Source: ZC4RG30 sp963726085
GTDB taxonomy: Bacteria; Pseudomonadota; Gammaproteobacteria; Steroidobacterales; Steroidobacteraceae
Length of the DNA stretch: 64,000 bases
NCBI GenBank assembly: GCA_963726085.1
Contig: CAVSAR010000005.1
Span: 119,219 to 183,218 of the forward strand
Direction: 5' to 3'
Positions 54,069 through 63,338 of this stretch are shown in pieces (positions within the stretch are counted from its first letter, which is position 1; each line of letters opens with the position of its first letter). The notes beneath the pieces were generated by a model. The model was given only the letters and a program-made list of their open reading frames with translations, did no database searches and was not told the origin of the DNA. The position numbers and the translations under genes were made by a program.

Positions 54069-54088
54069 TACTGTACATCCATACAGTA
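54069..54088 (-). promoter_or_regulatory. LexA (SOS) box
   Basis: TACTGTACATCCATACAGTA has the perfect CTGT-N8-ACAG core with matching TA flanks, agreeing with the gammaproteobacterial LexA consensus. It lies 41 bases upstream of the minus-strand start at 54028, and about 185 bases from the divergent plus-strand start at 54274. It most likely controls the 54028-51476 unit. Confidence 0.88.
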
Positions 54089-54273
54089 TGGTCTCGTCAA
54101 CCCCCAATTTTAGGCCTCCCGGACCCCATCTGAGCTCTGGTGCCCTCCACACCGTGGCGCCGCATCGGGCCCTTTCGCGGCGCCCGCTGACAGTCCGGTC
54201 TTCGCCTGCGCATATATGCTCGTCTTGTGTGCAACGCGGCAATGATCAACGAGGGATATTTCCCGGACCTGCG

Positions 54274-55569
54274 ATGAGCGTGACTTCGACTCACGGACGA
54301 ATGCTGCTGCGGCTGCAACGAAATTCCTTTGGCTACTTTGTTCACGAGACAAACCCCCGCAACGGCCTGGTCGTGGACAAGACCAGCGACAACTGGCCTG
54401 CCAGCATTGCCGCCGTGGGCATGGCGCTCAGCGCCTACCCGGTCGGCGTCGTGCGCCGGTTCATCAGCCGCGAAGAGGCCGCGCAGCGGACCGTGACGAC
54501 GCTGCGTTTTCTCGCCAACAGCGAGCAGAGCCAGTCCCCTGACGCGACCGGCTACCGAGGCTTCTACTACCACTTCCTCGACATGGACAGCGGACGGCGC
54601 GCCTGGCAAAGCGAACTCTCCAGCGTCGACACTGCGCTGCTGATGGCCGGCGTGCTCGTCGCCGTGGCGTTCTTCGACGCGCCCGCCGGCGTCGAGGCCG
54701 AAATCCGCCAGCACGGGCGGATGCTCTACGAACGCGTCGACTGGCACTGGATGCTCGCCACGCACGACACGCTCTGCCACGGCTGGCGGCCCGAGCACGG
54801 CTTCCTGCCCTATCAGTGGGAGGGCTACGACGAGGCGCTGATCCTGTACCTGCTCGCACTCGGCTCGCCTACGTACCCGATCGATGCCAGTTGCTACGCC
54901 GCCTGGTGCCGTACCTACGAATGGAAATCGGTCTACAACATCGAGTATCTCTACGCCGGGCCCCTCTTCACCCACCAGCTTTCGCACATCTGGTGTGACT
55001 TTCGTGGCATTCGCGACCGTTTCATGCGTGAACACGACACCGACTATTTCCAGAACAGCCGCCGCGCCACGCTGGTCCAGCAGCAGTACGCGGTGCGCAA
55101 TCCGCGCGCCTTCGAGCATATCGGCGAATGCTGCTGGGGATGGACGGCGAGCGACGGGCCCGGCTTCGAGACCCGCACTGTCGACGGCGTGGAGCGGGTC
55201 TTTTTCGACTACGTCGCCCGCGGTGTTCCGTTCGGGCCCGACGATGGAACCGTTGCGCCCTGGGCGGTTGCCGCGTCGCTGCCGTTTGCGCCCGAAATCG
55301 TGCTGCCAACACTGGCCAATCTTTCCAGACTGCCGGTGTGCACGCCGAATCCGTACGGCTTCAAGGCCTCGATCAACCCCGTTTACCGAGTTCACGGCGA
55401 TGACGGCATCGGCTGGGTGTCGCCCTATCACTTCGGCATCAACGAAGGACCGACGGTCCTGATGATCGAGAACTTTCGATCAATGCTGATCTGGACGCTA
55501 ATGAAGAGATGCGAACCCCTGGTGCGCGGCCTGCGCGCAGCGGGGTTTGTAGATGGCTGGCTGGGCTGA
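54274..55569 (+). CDS. glycoamylase-like (PF10091/GH144-type) glycoside hydrolase
   Basis: 431 residues from ATG 54274. Family landmarks: NPRNGLVVDKTSDNWPASIA, AVGMALSAYPVGV, GFYYHFLDMDSGRRAWQSEL, SSVDTALLMAGVL, LCHGWRPEHGFLPYQWEGYD, EALILYLLALGSP, HIGECCWGWTASDGPGFETR and DDGTVAPWAVAASLPFAPEI. Characterised relatives are beta-1,2-glucanases. There is no signal peptide, so it may act on intracellular or periplasmic glucan, or be exported by an unseen route. It stands alone ahead of the transketolase gene. Confidence 0.88.
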   Translation: MSVTSTHGRMLLRLQRNSFGYFVHETNPRNGLVVDKTSDNWPASIAAVGMALSAYPVGVVRRFISREEAAQRTVTTLRFLANSEQSQSPDATGYRGFYYHFLDMDSGRRAWQSELSSVDTALLMAGVLVAVAFFDAPAGVEAEIRQHGRMLYERVDWHWMLATHDTLCHGWRPEHGFLPYQWEGYDEALILYLLALGSPTYPIDASCYAAWCRTYEWKSVYNIEYLYAGPLFTHQLSHIWCDFRGIRDRFMREHDTDYFQNSRRATLVQQQYAVRNPRAFEHIGECCWGWTASDGPGFETRTVDGVERVFFDYVARGVPFGPDDGTVAPWAVAASLPFAPEIVLPTLANLSRLPVCTPNPYGFKASINPVYRVHGDDGIGWVSPYHFGINEGPTVLMIENFRSMLIWTLMKRCEPLVRGLRAAGFVDGWLG

Positions 55570-55708
55570 GCTGCCCCAGGCTTGTGGCCAATCCCGACGT
55601 TAGCAGGGCCGGTCGTGAGCCAGTTGCAAGGGTCAGATACTTCTTACATTGTCGCGCACCGCTGGTCCGCTTGCGTGTCTTTGGTGCTGGCGTAGGGTCG
55701 ATCCGACC

Positions 55709-55774
55709 ATGTGCGATGTGTTCTCCAACGGCAACGACCACGTGGTGGTCACTGCCATGATGGGGACAGCATGA
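55709..55774 (+). CDS. possible 21-codon leader peptide
   Basis: MCDVFSNGNDHVVVTAMMGT A, whose TGA overlaps the ATG of the next gene (ATGA). The overlap and composition suggest translational coupling. It is short enough to arise by chance. Confidence 0.25.
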   Translation: MCDVFSNGNDHVVVTAMMGTA

Positions 55775-55977
55775 CCGAGCCGCCGGTCTTCCTGCTCTAC
55801 GTCGACAATACTCCGCTGGACAACGACCGGATCATCGCCGCCCTGCGCGAGCATCTGGAGCGCGACTTCGGCGTCGCCAGCTCGGCCCGCTCCGAGCACC
55901 TGCAACGCACCCTGAAGGAAGCGCAGGCCGATCGCGCCATTGGCTCGGCCGGTGGCGGCGAAGAAGGGAAGCGTTGA
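55771..55977 (+). CDS. small hypothetical protein upstream of transketolase
   Basis: 68 residues from ATG 55771 with GGGGACAG upstream. It begins MTEPPVFLLYVDNTPLDNDR, then an amphipathic helix (IIAALREHLERDFGVASSAR) and a Gly/Glu end. Soluble. It stops 31 bases before the transketolase start and probably shares its transcript. No family recognised. Confidence 0.55.
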   Translation: MTEPPVFLLYVDNTPLDNDRIIAALREHLERDFGVASSARSEHLQRTLKEAQADRAIGSAGGGEEGKR

Positions 55978-56008
55978 GTTGGACACGCCACGGATAGAGG
56001 CCCTCCCC

Positions 56009-58057
56009 ATGACAGACACGCTCGACCAGCAATGCATCAACACGCTGCGCTTCCTCTCGGTCGACATGGTGCAGCAGGCCGACAGCGGCCACCCCGGGCT
56101 ACCGCTCGGCGCTGCCCCGATGGCTTATGTGCTGTGGACGCGCTTCATGAAGCACCATCCGGCGCATCCGCTCTGGCCCGACCGCGATCGCTTCGTGCTC
56201 TCGGCCGGGCACGGCTCGGCGCTGCTGTACAGCCTGCTTTACGCAACCGGCTACCCACTCCCGCTCGACGATATCAAGCGCTTTCGTCAGTGGGGCAGCA
56301 AGGCCCCGGGCCACCCCGAGCGCGGCCATACGGCGGGTGTCGAGGTCACGACCGGGCCGCTGGGCCAGGGCTTCGCCAACGCGGTCGGGATGGCGATCGC
56401 CGAGGCGCAACTGGCGGCGCGCTACAACCGCGACGGTCACCGCGTCGTCGACCACCGCACCTGGGTGATTGTCAGCGATGGTGACCTCATGGAAGGTGTC
56501 GCGTCGGAAGCGGCGTCGCTGGCCGGCCACCTCAAACTCGGCAAGCTGATCTGCCTCTATGACAACAACTCGGTGACCCTCTCGGCGGGCACCGACATGA
56601 CGTTTTCGGAAGACCGCGGCAGGCGCTTCGAAAGTTATGGCTGGCAGACGATCAGCGTGGATGACGGTAATGATCTGCAAGCAATTGACGCAGCGCTCGC
56701 TGCGGCCTGTGCTGATGCGCAGCGGCCCACGCTGATCCTCATTCGAACTCACCTTGGCTTCGGTTCACCCGTACAGGACACCTTCAAGGCGCACGGTTCG
56801 CCGTTGGGTCCGGCCGATGTGAAAAAGACCAAGGAGGCGCTGGGCTGGCCGGTCGAGCCCACGTTCCTCGTTCCCGCGCCAGCCCTTGCCCATTTTCGCG
56901 AGGCGCTGGCGCGGGGCGAAGTTTGCGAAGCCGAATGGAACCAACGCATGGCGGCGTATGTTGAAGCCTTCCCGGAACTCGGGCGCGAACTTGAAGGGCG
57001 CCTGCGCAGTGACTTGCCGAAGGGGTGGGACACGGACATCCCCTTTTTCGCCGCCGACGCCAAGGGCATGGCCACACGCGTCGCCGCAGGCAAAGTGCTC
57101 AACGCGATCGCGCCCAGGCTGCCGGCGCTGTCGGGCGGATCGGCCGACCTCGATCCGTCGACGCACACAGCACTCAAAGGTCAGGGCGACTTTAACCCGC
57201 CGTTCAAGCCGGGGCAGGACGGCGAAGGTTCCGACGGCGGCGACTGGAGCTACGCCGGCCGCAACATTCACTTCGGCGTGCGCGAGCACGCGATGGGCGC
57301 AATCGTCAACGGCCTGGCCGCGCACGGCGGCTTCGTCGGCTACGGCTCGACCTTCCTGATCTTCTCCGACTACATGCGCCCGCCGATCCGTCTGGCGGCA
57401 CTGATGGGTCTGCATGTCGTGCACGTCTTCACGCACGACAGCCTGGCGCTGGGCGAGGACGGACCGACGCACCAGCCGGTGGAGCAGCTGGCTAACCTGC
57501 GCGCCATTCCGCACCTGACGATGCTGCGCCCAGCCGATGCCAACGAAACCGCAGTGGCCTGGAAGGTGGCGATCGAAGCCCGCGACCGCCCGGTGCTGCT
57601 GGTGCTGACGCGGCAGGATGTCGCCACGCTCGACCGCAGCCGCTACGCCAGCGCCGAAGGTCTGCGGCGCGGTGCCTATGTCCTTAACGACACCGATACG
57701 GCGCCGCCGTCGCTGATTCTGATGGCGACCGGCTCCGAAGTCGGCCTCATCGTCGCCGCCGCCGAGCGCCTCGCTGGCGAAGGCGTGGCGGTACGCTGTG
57801 TCTCAATGCCCAGCTGGGATCTGTTCGAGGCGCAACCGCAAAGCTACCGCGATCAGGTCCTACCGCCGCAGCTGACGACGCGCCTGGCGGTCGAGCTCGG
57901 CGTGCGCCAGGGCTGGGATCGCTACCTCGGCACGCGCGGCGACATGATCAGCGTCGACGGGTTCGGCGCCTCGGCACCGGCCGCGGCGCTGCTTGAGAAG
58001 TACGGATTCACGGTCGACAACGTCATTGCACGCGCGCGACTACTACTGCGCAACTGA
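56009..58057 (+). CDS. tkt: transketolase
   Basis: 682 residues, a full-length two-carbon ketol transferase of the pentose phosphate/Calvin pathways (xylulose-5-P plus ribose-5-P or erythrose-4-P). ATG 56009 has AGAGG eight bases upstream. ThDP-binding N-terminal domain: QQADSGHPGLPLGAAPMAYV, FVLSAGHGSALLYSLLYATG, GHTAGVEVTTGPLGQGFANA, IVSDGDLMEGVASEAASLAG. Pyrimidine domain: NIHFGVREHAMGAIVNGLAA, HVFTHDSLALGEDGPTHQPV. C-terminal domain ends FTVDNVIARARLLLRN. No defects. Confidence 0.97.
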   Translation: MTDTLDQQCINTLRFLSVDMVQQADSGHPGLPLGAAPMAYVLWTRFMKHHPAHPLWPDRDRFVLSAGHGSALLYSLLYATGYPLPLDDIKRFRQWGSKAPGHPERGHTAGVEVTTGPLGQGFANAVGMAIAEAQLAARYNRDGHRVVDHRTWVIVSDGDLMEGVASEAASLAGHLKLGKLICLYDNNSVTLSAGTDMTFSEDRGRRFESYGWQTISVDDGNDLQAIDAALAAACADAQRPTLILIRTHLGFGSPVQDTFKAHGSPLGPADVKKTKEALGWPVEPTFLVPAPALAHFREALARGEVCEAEWNQRMAAYVEAFPELGRELEGRLRSDLPKGWDTDIPFFAADAKGMATRVAAGKVLNAIAPRLPALSGGSADLDPSTHTALKGQGDFNPPFKPGQDGEGSDGGDWSYAGRNIHFGVREHAMGAIVNGLAAHGGFVGYGSTFLIFSDYMRPPIRLAALMGLHVVHVFTHDSLALGEDGPTHQPVEQLANLRAIPHLTMLRPADANETAVAWKVAIEARDRPVLLVLTRQDVATLDRSRYASAEGLRRGAYVLNDTDTAPPSLILMATGSEVGLIVAAAERLAGEGVAVRCVSMPSWDLFEAQPQSYRDQVLPPQLTTRLAVELGVRQGWDRYLGTRGDMISVDGFGASAPAAALLEKYGFTVDNVIARARLLLRN

Positions 58058-58426
58058 GAAGAATCTGGAATGCAACCCGCCGGGTACCAAAACGAACAAT
58101 CGCTGGATGGATAGCGAACCGCCATCGCGTCGCAGGTACGGCCATTTCGCGCTACCCTATGACAGTCCCTAGCCCCAACAAGAGAAAGCCGACGTTGCGT
58201 CGGTACATGGCGCTTTCACAACTCACGATTCGACGAACAAGCCCAACTGATGGATCCGATCCCGCGCCAGAAACCTCTGCAGAATCACCGTCCGACCGTC
58301 CACCTACTTGCGCCGCCGCACCCTGTGTGCTCCTTGCGCATGCCAAGGACTGGCCTTCAGCCGGCTTGCCACCCCACTAACATGGGCCCTTGGCCGCGGA
58401 TCAGGCCGGCCCCACACTGCGACCCC
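58058..58426. other. intergenic region, no supported gene
   Basis: Short Pro/Ser-rich frames are open here on the plus strand (58159-58380 and the upstream extension of the deacetylase frame) but look non-coding. It should contain the promoter of the deacetylase gene. Confidence 0.45.
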
Positions 58427-59185
58427 ATGATCCTTGCCCCTGCGCGCAGCCGCCCAGTGCTGTTCTTCACCTGCTTCGTCCTGCTGCCCTGCCTCGGGGC
58501 CAGCCAGGAATCTGCGCCGGTCCAAAGGCCCCAGGAACTGCACGACCGCATCGCGCCCTCGTCGGTCACGCAGCCGCGCGTCGCCCTCACGCTCGATGCC
58601 TGCTCCGGCCAGTTCGACCGGGAGCTGATCATTTTCCTGATCGACCATCGCATCCCGACGACGATCTTTGCGACCTCCAAGTGGATTCGCAAGAACCCCA
58701 GGGGGCTGGCGCTGCTGAAAATGCATCTCGACCTCTTCGACCTCGAGGACCACGGCGAGAACCATATCCCGGCCGTCCTCGGCGTGGGCCGCCGCGTCTA
58801 CGGCATCCCCGGCGAGCCCGACATGCTCCATCTGCGCCGTGAAGTTCTGGAGGGCGCCGAAACGATCGAGGAAGCCACCGGCGTGCCGCCCCACTGGTAC
58901 CGCGGTGCCACGGGTGAGTACGACCAGAAGGCTGCGGATGAGATCCGGCGTCTCGGGTACAAGATCGGCGGGTTCTCCGTCAACGCCGACGCCGGCGCAA
59001 CACTAAGCATGACGGCCATCGAAGCCCGCATGCGCCACGTGAAATCCGGCGACGTCATCATCGCCCACATGAACCGGCCGAAAGGTCAGACGGCCGAGGG
59101 CCTCGCCCCCAGCATCCTGGAACTGCTGAAACGTGGCTTCACGTTCGTGCGCCTGGACCAGGTCGACCTCGAACCCGTGCCCTGA
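58427..59185 (+). CDS. polysaccharide deacetylase (NodB-homology, CE4)
   Basis: 252 residues from ATG 58427, chosen because a signal peptide follows (PVLFFTCFVLLPCLGASQES). NodB motifs: VALTLDACSGQFDRELIIFL (motif 1, Asp of TLDAC), DLEDHGENHIPAV (motif 2 His-x3-His), HWYRGATGEYD (motif 3), and IIAHMNRPKGQTAEGL near the end (His of motif 5). Exported enzymes of this group remove acetyl groups from peptidoglycan or exopolysaccharide. In motif 1 the usual FDDG is LDAC, a variant found in a subgroup. Confidence 0.88.
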   Translation: MILAPARSRPVLFFTCFVLLPCLGASQESAPVQRPQELHDRIAPSSVTQPRVALTLDACSGQFDRELIIFLIDHRIPTTIFATSKWIRKNPRGLALLKMHLDLFDLEDHGENHIPAVLGVGRRVYGIPGEPDMLHLRREVLEGAETIEEATGVPPHWYRGATGEYDQKAADEIRRLGYKIGGFSVNADAGATLSMTAIEARMRHVKSGDVIIAHMNRPKGQTAEGLAPSILELLKRGFTFVRLDQVDLEPVP

Positions 59186-59254
59186 ACCAGATGCGCGCAG
59201 CGTACGCAAACCAAAGCGCCCGCCTCTTGGGAGGCCCGCGCCTGACCGGCACCG

Positions 59255-59428
59255 CTACTTCACTGACCCAGCGGATTCCCAACTGGTCGCACAGCGCCAA
59301 CCATGCGCGGCAAACTCCTTCTGGGTCAGTCCTGCACGCTGGCGCATGGCCTGCACGCGGCCGGCCCAATCCACCTTTACGGGGGATTTCTTGGTTCGCG
59401 CGCCCGGCACTGGGAATCGCTTGGTCAT
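59255..59428 (-). pseudogene. truncated XRE-repressor gene (paralogue of 45862-46131)
   Basis: It starts MTKRFPVPGARTKKSPVKVD then WAGRVQAMRQRAGLTQKEFA, matching the intact XRE protein for 40 residues. It then diverges inside the HTH and stops at 59255. The upstream palindrome and GTTTGGCTAGACTCC segment are also shared. A partial duplication of the repressor with its operator. Confidence 0.8.
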
Positions 59429-59447
59429 GTGCAGGAGTCTAGCCAAA

Positions 59448-59464
59448 CTCCGCCGCTGGCGGAG
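59448..59464. promoter_or_regulatory. palindromic operator upstream of the truncated XRE gene
   Basis: CTCCGCC-GCT-GGCGGAG, the counterpart of 46151-46167 at the same distance from its ATG. Confidence 0.55.
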
Positions 59465-59617
59465 CATTTGCAAACTACTCTTTGGATGATGCCACTTGCC
59501 CTGTCGGTTTTGCTCACCAACCGGCGGCTGATCCAAACGCCACCCGAATCTGAGTGCACGATGCCGCGGGTTCTATGTCCGGCGGAAGCACGCGCAAAAG
59601 TCCTTTAGAGAGGGTAC

Positions 59618-60632
59618 CTAGCCTGGCCAGTAGATCTTCCGGAGAGGCATAAGCTGTTGCGTCTCCGCGTCCATCTTTTCGAAATGCTCGAGCAGCGCGG
59701 TAACGAGATCATTCAGATCCATTAGGGTTAGCGGGATGCTAGCGCGCTCGGCTTCATAATGAGCATCTTTGGAGAGGAGGAAACCACCTGTGCTGACATA
59801 TAGGCCCTTGTCATCTTTATGCCTGCCACCCAAAAAGCTGCGAACTTCCTGAGAACCCATCGCACTGCCGGTACGGTGCTTAACTTCAACAATGATACGT
59901 GGACTCTCAGGAAACCGAACCCGTCAGGCGAAGCCACAATGTCCTTCCCGCGGTCAGGCCCTGCAGGTGAAACTCGCGTCTTGTAGCCCATGGCGCGCAG
60001 AAGGCCCGCCACCAGTCGCTGCATTTCTTCCCATTCGAGCTTGCTAACCCGGTCTTTAATGAACTCAAACGCGCGGCTTTGAGAGTCTTTGAACAACTGC
60101 TCTACCTGCGTCTCCTCGTCGCTGATCGCCGGGCTTACAACGCTGTTTGCGGGCCGCTGGCCGACCAGTAAGCGCTCGATCTCATCCGCAGCCTCGCCTG
60201 GAATTTGAAATAAGGTGCTGATTGCTCCCAGGCTATTTCGGGTACTAACCGTGAGTGAATCACGATCGACTTTTCCTGTCCAAACCACAGTGCGAATTTG
60301 CGGATATGGATGCTCGGCAGTAGGCCTATATTGATACTCGCCCGTTATGTTCCCAACCAAATATTCGCGCAGGGAGGGGTCGTAGGTCAGGATCCTATCG
60401 CCCACCTTCATCTCTCGGACAAAGCGGAAGGCCTGTCCAGCGGAAATAGCGACCTGCATCTTACGAGATTCGGGGTATGTCCTTTCTACAGCCGTTGCGA
60501 ATTGATCTCTGGATTTGAGGGGACTCATGTCTCCCAGTTTGTTCCAGCCTATCGCAACGAAGGATCCAGCCCGAAAGTCGTCGGAGAGCCGCCTCCCTCT
60601 CCAGCTCGCACCATCCACATTGTCTTGCTCAT
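59618..60632 (-). pseudogene. Mrr-like restriction endonuclease (two frameshifts)
   Basis: The natural start is ATG 60632 (MSKTMWMVRAGEGG). A one-base loss in GGAGGCGG near 60588 moves the frame to RLSDDFRAGSFVAIGWNKLG. The N-terminal half resembles the EVE/PUA-like sensor of such enzymes (FVREMKVGDRILTYDPSLRE). The C-terminal Mrr-type domain begins LEWEEMQRLVAGLLRAMGYK and VSPAGPDRGKDIVASPDGFG. A second loss near 59918 shifts the frame to ESPRIIVEVKHRTGSAMGSQ, which supplies the E-x-K catalytic pair. Such enzymes cut modified or foreign DNA. Both breaks are in short homopolymers, so the gene could be intact in reality. Confidence 0.8.
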
Positions 60633-60907
60633 TTTAAATTTCCCTTCTGGAGTGGAGTTCCGAATCCACTCGCCAACTAGCACTTCTAAGACGTCTGCTC
60701 AAGAAGTTCGTCGACCGACCTCGCCACTACATACTTGGCCGTCGCGACCCGTAACTCGCCTTGAAGTGGACCTAACCGCGTTCGATCTTTCCGCCCCCAT
60801 TGTCACAGAGATCGCAATAAAACAAGGATGCTTTCAGTCTCGACCACGAAGCACAGCCGTTCCGGGATCGAAGGGCCTTTGCAGAGGCTTTATGGATCCC
60901 TAGATTC

Positions 60908-61509
60908 TCACCAGTCACTGCCCCGCCTTTGGATACCTCTCTCTTTTATTATCTGGTAGACCTCTTCCCACGTTTCCGCTCGCGGCTCTTGTATGTCGAG
61001 ATTAGTGCTGTTCCCAAAACAGATAGCGTAGTGCTTTGCCTGTCGCAGCGCCTTAATGTTCTTCGGGTGAATCGTCGATGTAGATGTCCGCGCCCACTTG
61101 ATCCTTCTCTTCCATAAAGCAAAGGTCCCGATACGGAATGCCATTCTGGTCAAGCCACCGAATGGTTTGGAGGACAGCCGGTTCGTGGAAGAAGTTAATG
61201 AACAGGCGGTGCGTTATGATGCGTATCCGGTACCCATCATCTGACAGTCGCCGAAGAGTAGTGGCTGCCCCAGGGATACTTCGACAACTCTCAAATAGAG
61301 CCCTCTGCGTCACCGCGAACCGATGCAACTGCGTGTAGTGCTCCCCATCACGAACGCCCCACTCTTGAGCCCATAGGTAGGCGCAACTGTGAGTTCTTCT
61401 GTGCGAACCTCAAACCATTCCGCAGCGATCTACGCATCCTCGCATAGAAGTCCGCGCAGACACCGTCCAGATCGACACCGATGACTACTTCACCCTTATC
61501 TGACGGCAT
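60908..61509 (-). pseudogene. HAD-superfamily 5'-nucleotidase (NT5C-like), two frameshifts
   Basis: ATG 61509 follows GGAGG at seven bases. The frames join as MPSDKGEVVIGVDLDGVCAD (HAD motif I DLDGV) and FYARMRRSL, then EWFEVRTEELTVAPTYGL, then LHRFAVTQRALFESCRSIPG and YRIRIITHRLFINFFHEPAV (motif II Thr), DLCFMEEKDQVGADIYIDDS (DD of motif IV), PKNIKALRQAKHYAICFGNS. Frame changes lie near 61425, 61350 and 61083. Intact members dephosphorylate nucleotides. It ends only two bases from the HNH gene, so it is probably in that operon. Confidence 0.75.
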
Positions 61510-61511
61510 TA

Positions 61512-62291
61512 CTAAACCTCCACCCTACCCAGCCTTTCCCGCCGCCGCTTCCAATCCGACACCGCCCGACTGCACTGGAATCGAACTCTCCGGCCACGCA
61601 GCCACTTCAAGTTCCCGCGGACATTGGCACTTACTGAATTCATGGACAGCGATTGCTTTGGAATAAGGATTCCAGGCCGTCCCACTCCGACACCACTAGC
61701 GGCCGACACCGCGGATCCTCGAGCCCGACTTCCTCTAGGGTGTGAGTTCATTCGTGCGAAATTGCAGGGTGCACAAGTAATGATCACATTGCCCAAATCA
61801 TTCCGCCCCCCTCGGGCATGAGGTATTACGTGATCAAACTGCATCCACAACGCCTGGAAGGCCGCATGCTGTTCGAGATTCGTTCTACCCCACGGCAGGG
61901 CCTCCGGAAATAGCTTGTGTAACTTACGCCTCACCTCAACGCGAATCACCGGACGCACAGAACCTGCAGTGCCTGCCTGATCCCGTATCAGCTGCGCTCG
62001 TTGGGCGGCATTGGGCATTCGGACTGGCTCCCGGGAAGATCGCTCAAGCGTGGACGGCGCTCCAAGGATGTTTCTGACCACGACATAGGGGCTGCGCTTT
62101 CCCAAAGTGACTCGCTCCCATTCACGAAGGATGGGAGTGTTCGTCGACGCGATAAGCGCCGCGGCGGCCTCTACATGGCCTCCCAGATACTGCCGCACAG
62201 CTTCCGAAAGAACGTTGGCCGTGGCCGCGATTTCTGGTATGGGCGTTCGCAGGCAACTCAGCAAGCCACTGTCTGGTCTCCCGGCATTCAT
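61512..62291 (-). CDS. HNH endonuclease-domain protein (probable C-terminal frameshift)
   Basis: Read as 259 residues from ATG 62291, which shares one base with the preceding stop (TAATG). An N-terminal helical region precedes the HNH core at about 152-181: QFDHVIPHARGGRNDLGNVI then ITCAPCNFARM (first His in DHVIPH, Asn in the loop, CAPCN as the metal/His end). After residue 181 the sequence becomes basic and unlike the family. The alternate frame from about 61748 reads THTLEEVGLEDPRCRPLVVS then EWDGLE and stops at 61640, which looks authentic. One small indel is likely. Possible role in DNA defence with its neighbours. Confidence 0.75.
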   Translation of the reverse strand: MNAGRPDSGLLSCLRTPIPEIAATANVLSEAVRQYLGGHVEAAAALIASTNTPILREWERVTLGKRSPYVVVRNILGAPSTLERSSREPVRMPNAAQRAQLIRDQAGTAGSVRPVIRVEVRRKLHKLFPEALPWGRTNLEQHAAFQALWMQFDHVIPHARGGRNDLGNVIITCAPCNFARMNSHPRGSRARGSAVSAASGVGVGRPGILIPKQSLSMNSVSANVRGNLKWLRGRRVRFQCSRAVSDWKRRRERLGRVEV

Positions 62292-62656
62292 TAATCGCCA
62301 GAACCTTTCTTACAAGCCTGCAACCATCGGTCCTCTCGAAAGTGCCGCATTGGCAATCCTTTCCGCTCCAGCACCCCTGGGACTGCCGCAAGCACCCGAT
62401 CCGCAAACACTGGATCCACGTACCGCGGTGATAGCACCGGCCACGGCCACTGCTCGAACTTCAAGAGAGCCTCCTCGAACGTGCCAAGCCAACCACTGTC
62501 GCCATACGTGGGGTTGTCCGCCTCGGGCTCTGGCAGGAACGTCATAGTGTGATCTGAGCGCGTGATCCGAAACCGACCCCGATCGCCCATTTCCCGGACC
62601 ATGGTCATTCCGCCGCCTTCGCCCGCCACGGACAGGATTGTGTGGACCTCAGGCAT
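62291..62656 (-). CDS. conserved hypothetical protein paired with the HNH gene
   Basis: 121 residues, ATG preceded by GGAGGG. Segments HTILSVAGEGGGMTMVREMG, FRITRSDHTMTFLPEPE, TFEEALLKFEQWPWPVLSPR and YVDPVFADRVLAAVPGVLER suggest a soluble alpha/beta protein. It is translationally coupled to the HNH gene (TAATG). I do not recognise a function; an accessory or immunity-like role to the nuclease is only a guess. Confidence 0.65.
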   Translation of the reverse strand: MPEVHTILSVAGEGGGMTMVREMGDRGRFRITRSDHTMTFLPEPEADNPTYGDSGWLGTFEEALLKFEQWPWPVLSPRYVDPVFADRVLAAVPGVLERKGLPMRHFREDRWLQACKKGSGD

Positions 62657-63338
62657 ATGCCCTCCGCGGCACTGCCGAGGGGCCGCCGCTGTCCACGCGC
62701 GTACATTCGAGAGGGGAAATCATTGGAGCCTCTTCCAGCTGACGTATATAGGCAGGGCTAAATCGCACGCTTGGAGACTAGACTCTTGCTTCCCAAGGGA
62801 CTGCGCTCGGGACCACAATTGGCGCACCCTTGGCCGATCACGTTGTGATGTCGTTCTCCCTTTGGTGCGATTTGGGGAGATGTGCGCTGATGCGGGCGAC
62901 GATACTGCGTGAAGCCAAAACTCCGTGGCACTGATCAGGAGATTAGTAACGCTCGCGTATTTGTCTGGGACACCCAGCGATCGGTGATTACCCTCGCTCA
63001 GGGGCCTAAAAACCATTCTCGATCAGAGCAGTCGAGTTCCACAGTGGTGCAGGATGCGCCTCGGTCCGGTCACATTGACCGCGGTGCTCGATCTGCATAC
63101 CTCGAACTATTATTCCCCGAGCCGGCGGTATTTGATCTTGGTGCCCTCGAGCACTATAGCGGCACGTGACTTCACTTGCCAGGACCCCGGCCTACTTCCT
63201 GCGCCGCGACATCGTTTCCAAGCAAGGAGACGACATGATTCTTCAGTCGCTTCTCAGTGCTGGGCCTAGTCCGCGGATGCTCTAGAAGATCCTTTAGCAC
63301 CCGTTGGGTATTTGCCGACACGCCGGTCGGCTTCGGTT
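62657..63338. other. intergenic or degraded region, no gene supported
   Basis: Several frames of 70-100 codons are open on both strands, but none shows a ribosome-binding site with recognisable sequence. It may hold the promoter of the 62656-60908 unit at its left end. Confidence 0.4.

Noticed and set aside
54097..55431. 444-codon minus-strand frame opposite the glycoamylase-like gene
   Set aside because: The plus-strand protein matches a known family throughout; the antisense frame has no domain and no start signal.
55570..55708. REP-like motif (GGGTCAGATACTTCTTACAT) downstream of the glycoamylase-like gene
   Set aside because: Single occurrence, no inverted partner and no RAYT gene in the window.
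62720..63269. Overlapping open frames on both strands between the 121-residue gene and the PIN gene
   Set aside because: No ribosome-binding site, no family features, and the frames contradict each other.
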